A stretch of DNA of 55,060 nt, from NCBI RefSeq assembly GCF_016654115.1, contig NZ_JAEQAZ010000084.1, positions 1 to 55,060 of the forward strand, written 5' to 3'. A model generated the notes under the pieces. It was not told the origin of the DNA. It searched no databases and saw only the letters and a list, made by a program, of their open reading frames with translations. A program made the translations under genes and the position numbers. Numbering within the stretch: position 1 is the stretch's first letter; each line of letters starts with the position of its first letter. Shown here one piece after another: positions 52,893 through 55,060 of this stretch. Origin of the DNA: Streptomyces sp. MBT53 (lineage in GTDB: Bacteria > Actinomycetota > Actinomycetes > Streptomycetales > Streptomycetaceae).

Positions 52893-55060
52893 ATGTCTGC
52901 GTCCGTCAGCCGAAGAGCCGTTCTGGGAGCGGGACTTGCCGCGGTACCGGTGCTGTCGTCGAGGAGCCCCCAGCCCATGGAGGCGGGTGCGTACATCTCC
53001 TTCTCACGTACGACGGGTGCCTTCCCCCTCGTCGGCGCCCCGGTCGTGGTGGACCCCGACGATCACCCCGGAGTAGTACGGGTGGCGGGGGACCTGCGGG
53101 CCGACATCGAACGGGTCACGGGCGTACGCCCCGGTGGGGGACTCGCGCGGGAGGTGGTGCTGGTCGGCACGATCGGCCGCAGCGCGCTCATCGACGGTCT
53201 GGTGGCCGCCGGAAAACTGGACGTCTCCGGAATCCGCGGCAGCTGGGAGACCTCGCTGCAGACGGTGGTCGAGCGTCCGCTGCCGGGGGTGGACCGGGCG
53301 TTCGTCGTCGCGGGCAGCGACCCGCGCGGCACGATCTTCGGTGCCTACGACGTCTCGTACGGCATCGGGGTCTCGCCCTGGCACTGGTGGGACGATGTAC
53401 CGCCGACGCGGCGTGACGAGATATGGGTCCTCCCGGGCCGCTACTCGCAGGGCACGCCCGCGGTGAAGTACCGCGGCTTCTTCATCAACGACGAGAACCC
53501 GGCGCTCGGGACCTGGGCACCGGCGTACTTCGGGCCGGGCAAGGCGCCGGGGTATCCGGGCGGCTTCACCGCGGACTTCTACGCCCGCGTCTTCGAGGTG
53601 CTGCTCCGTCTGAAGGGGAACTACCTCTGGCCGGCGGTGTGGGGGCGGGCCTTCGCGGAGGACGACCCGGAGAACCACCGGCGGGCGTCGGAGTACGGGA
53701 TTGTCATGGGCACGTCTCACGAGGCGCCGATGATGCGCGGCATCGAGGAGTGGAACCGGCACGCGGTGGCCGCCGTGCGCGACTCCTCCGGCGCGATCGT
53801 GACACCGGGCCACGATCCGTACGGCGGGACGGGGGAGTGGTCGTACCGGCTCAACTCCCGGGCGATACAGGCCTATTGGCGGGCCGGTGTGCAGCGGATG
53901 GTCGACCAGGGCTTCGAGGGTGTCGTCACGCTAGGCATGCGCGGCAACGGCGACACGAGCCTCCCGGATGGCGACGGTATTGAACTCATGCAGGAGATCA
54001 TCGCGGCCCAGCGGCAGATCATCGAGGAAGTGACGGACCGGCCGGCGGCGGAGACCCGGCAGGTGTGGACGCTGTACAAGGAGGTCCAGCGGTACTGGGA
54101 CCGGGGGTTGAGAGCGCCGGAGGATGTCACGGTCGTGCTCACGGACGACAACTGGGGGAACGTCCGCAAGCATCCGGATCCCGCTGAACCCGGGCGCGTC
54201 GGGGGCTACGGGCTCTACTACCACTTCGACTATGTGGGCGCCGGGCGGAACTACAAGTGGGTGGACACGGCGAACCTGCGGAACGTGTGGGAGCAGCTGC
54301 ACACGGCGCACGCGTACGGGAACCGGGAGTTGTGGGTCGCGAATGTGGGCGACCTGAAGGGGAACGAACTGCCGACCGAGTTCTTCCTCAACTACGCCTG
54401 GAATCCGGAGGATTGGGACCTGGGGCGACTCGGGGAGTGGGAACGGCGGTACGCGCGGCAGAACTTCGGGGCAGGGCAGGCCGATGAGATCGCCTCGGTG
54501 CTGGCCGCGTACGGGCAGCTGCAGGCGCGCCGCAAGCCGGAACTGCTGAACCGGCGGATCACCCTCGTCGACGGCCAGGTGGTCTACGACGATCAGCAGA
54601 CGCCGTTCGCCTTCGGGCACCGGGAGTTGGAGCGGGTCACGGAGGAGTGGCGGGAGCTGGGGCGACGGGCCGAGCGGATCGGGCGGCGGCTGCCGGGCGG
54701 TGGAGTGCGGGACGCGTGGTTCGAACTCGTCGGGTACGCGGTGGCGGCGACCGCCAACCTGTATGAACTGCGGTCGGCCGAGTTCACGAACCTGCTGTAC
54801 GCGGCGCAGGGCCGGGCCGCGACAAACTCCCTGGCGGACGCGGCGGAGGCGGCCCTCGCGCGGGACTTCGCCCTCGCCGACCGCTTCAACTCGGCGGTAG
54901 CGGGCGGCAAATGGGCCGGCTTCCAGACACAGCCGCACATCGACTACGGGGACGTGGAGCGGTACGGGCCCAACGCCGGCTGGCAGCAGCCGGAGCGGGA
55001 CAACGTGGCGTTGCCGGACGTGCTGTTTCCGGCGGTGCGGCGGGTTGGGGTGGGGGAGGG
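52893..55060 (+). CDS. Tat-exported GH115 family glycosyl hydrolase (partial, runs off the window)
   Basis: 723 residues are visible and the frame is open at the window end. The N-terminus MSASVSRRAVLGAGLAAVPVL is a Tat signal with twin Arg (SRRAVLG). The family signature follows: KYRGFFINDENPALGTWAP near residue 195, LKGNYLWPAVWGRAF, DDPENHRRASEYGIVMGTSHEAPMMR and DGFEGVV-like QGFEGVVTLGMRGNGD. GH115 enzymes release glucuronic acid side groups from xylan or arabinogalactan; the substrate here is unknown. The C-terminal part, including the usual beta domain, is missing. Confidence 0.9.
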   Translation, partial: MSASVSRRAVLGAGLAAVPVLSSRSPQPMEAGAYISFSRTTGAFPLVGAPVVVDPDDHPGVVRVAGDLRADIERVTGVRPGGGLAREVVLVGTIGRSALIDGLVAAGKLDVSGIRGSWETSLQTVVERPLPGVDRAFVVAGSDPRGTIFGAYDVSYGIGVSPWHWWDDVPPTRRDEIWVLPGRYSQGTPAVKYRGFFINDENPALGTWAPAYFGPGKAPGYPGGFTADFYARVFEVLLRLKGNYLWPAVWGRAFAEDDPENHRRASEYGIVMGTSHEAPMMRGIEEWNRHAVAAVRDSSGAIVTPGHDPYGGTGEWSYRLNSRAIQAYWRAGVQRMVDQGFEGVVTLGMRGNGDTSLPDGDGIELMQEIIAAQRQIIEEVTDRPAAETRQVWTLYKEVQRYWDRGLRAPEDVTVVLTDDNWGNVRKHPDPAEPGRVGGYGLYYHFDYVGAGRNYKWVDTANLRNVWEQLHTAHAYGNRELWVANVGDLKGNELPTEFFLNYAWNPEDWDLGRLGEWERRYARQNFGAGQADEIASVLAAYGQLQARRKPELLNRRITLVDGQVVYDDQQTPFAFGHRELERVTEEWRELGRRAERIGRRLPGGGVRDAWFELVGYAVAATANLYELRSAEFTNLLYAAQGRAATNSLADAAEAALARDFALADRFNSAVAGGKWAGFQTQPHIDYGDVERYGPNAGWQQPERDNVALPDVLFPAVRRVGVGE

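Overview
The window is chromosomal DNA from a streptomycete (or a very close actinomycete). It has very high G+C and G/C-ending codons, and many GTG starts that overlap the upstream stop codon. Its gene order is the one known around the rpoBC region of Streptomyces: htpX, rpmG-hadAB, murB, add, aspartate aminotransferase, tRNA-Trp, secE-nusG, rplKA, rplJL, rpoBC, rpsL-rpsG-fusA-tuf. The species cannot be named from the sequence alone.

Region by region. (1) 1-8144: the 3' half of a complex I (nuo) operon, nuoH-I-J-K-L-M-N, tightly overlapping, with unusual low-complexity tails on NuoI and NuoK. (2) 8200-17300: a mixed block. It holds the membrane protease HtpX with a YccF-type membrane protein, an adjacent pair of immunity-type genes (barstar domain and SUKH/SMI1 domain), a GlsB-type membrane protein, YajQ, tRNA-Tyr, a secreted alginate lyase (PL7) with layered promoter elements, a small Cys-pair protein, a NAD(P)-binding protein and an amidohydrolase that has lost catalytic residues. 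(3) 17500-27300: tRNA-Thr, tRNA-Met, rpmG, the two hot-dog dehydratase genes hadA/hadB, a TetR-MFS efflux pair with matching operators, murB, a second TetR with a divergent oxidoreductase, add, the aminotransferase and tRNA-Trp. (4) 27388-40822: secE, nusG, rplK, rplA, a lipoprotein followed by the decayed remains of a second lipoprotein, the L10 leader, rplJ, rplL, rpoB and rpoC. (5) 40881-47272: a minus-strand accessory operon sitting between rpoC and rpsL. (6) 48112-52764: the str operon, rpsL, rpsG, fusA and tuf, with its promoter and terminator. (7) 52893 to the end: a Tat-exported GH115 family protein cut by the window edge.

The most interesting part is region 5. A Crp-type regulator with an intact cyclic-nucleotide pocket precedes five tightly spaced genes. 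These encode a class III nucleotidyl cyclase-like protein, a large NLR/STAND-like protein with degenerate Walker motifs, an SPFH/band-7-like protein, a PycTM-like membrane protein (the effector type of Pycsar anti-phage systems) and an M48 membrane protease. The end of the cyclase and the start of the NLR-like protein share a 16-residue Gly/Asn/Phe motif, in the arrangement described for bacterial amyloid signalling motifs. A CRP-like palindrome lies just upstream of the cyclase gene. My inference is a cyclic-nucleotide-based conflict or immune system that extends the Pycsar theme. This rests on motif reading and gene order only.
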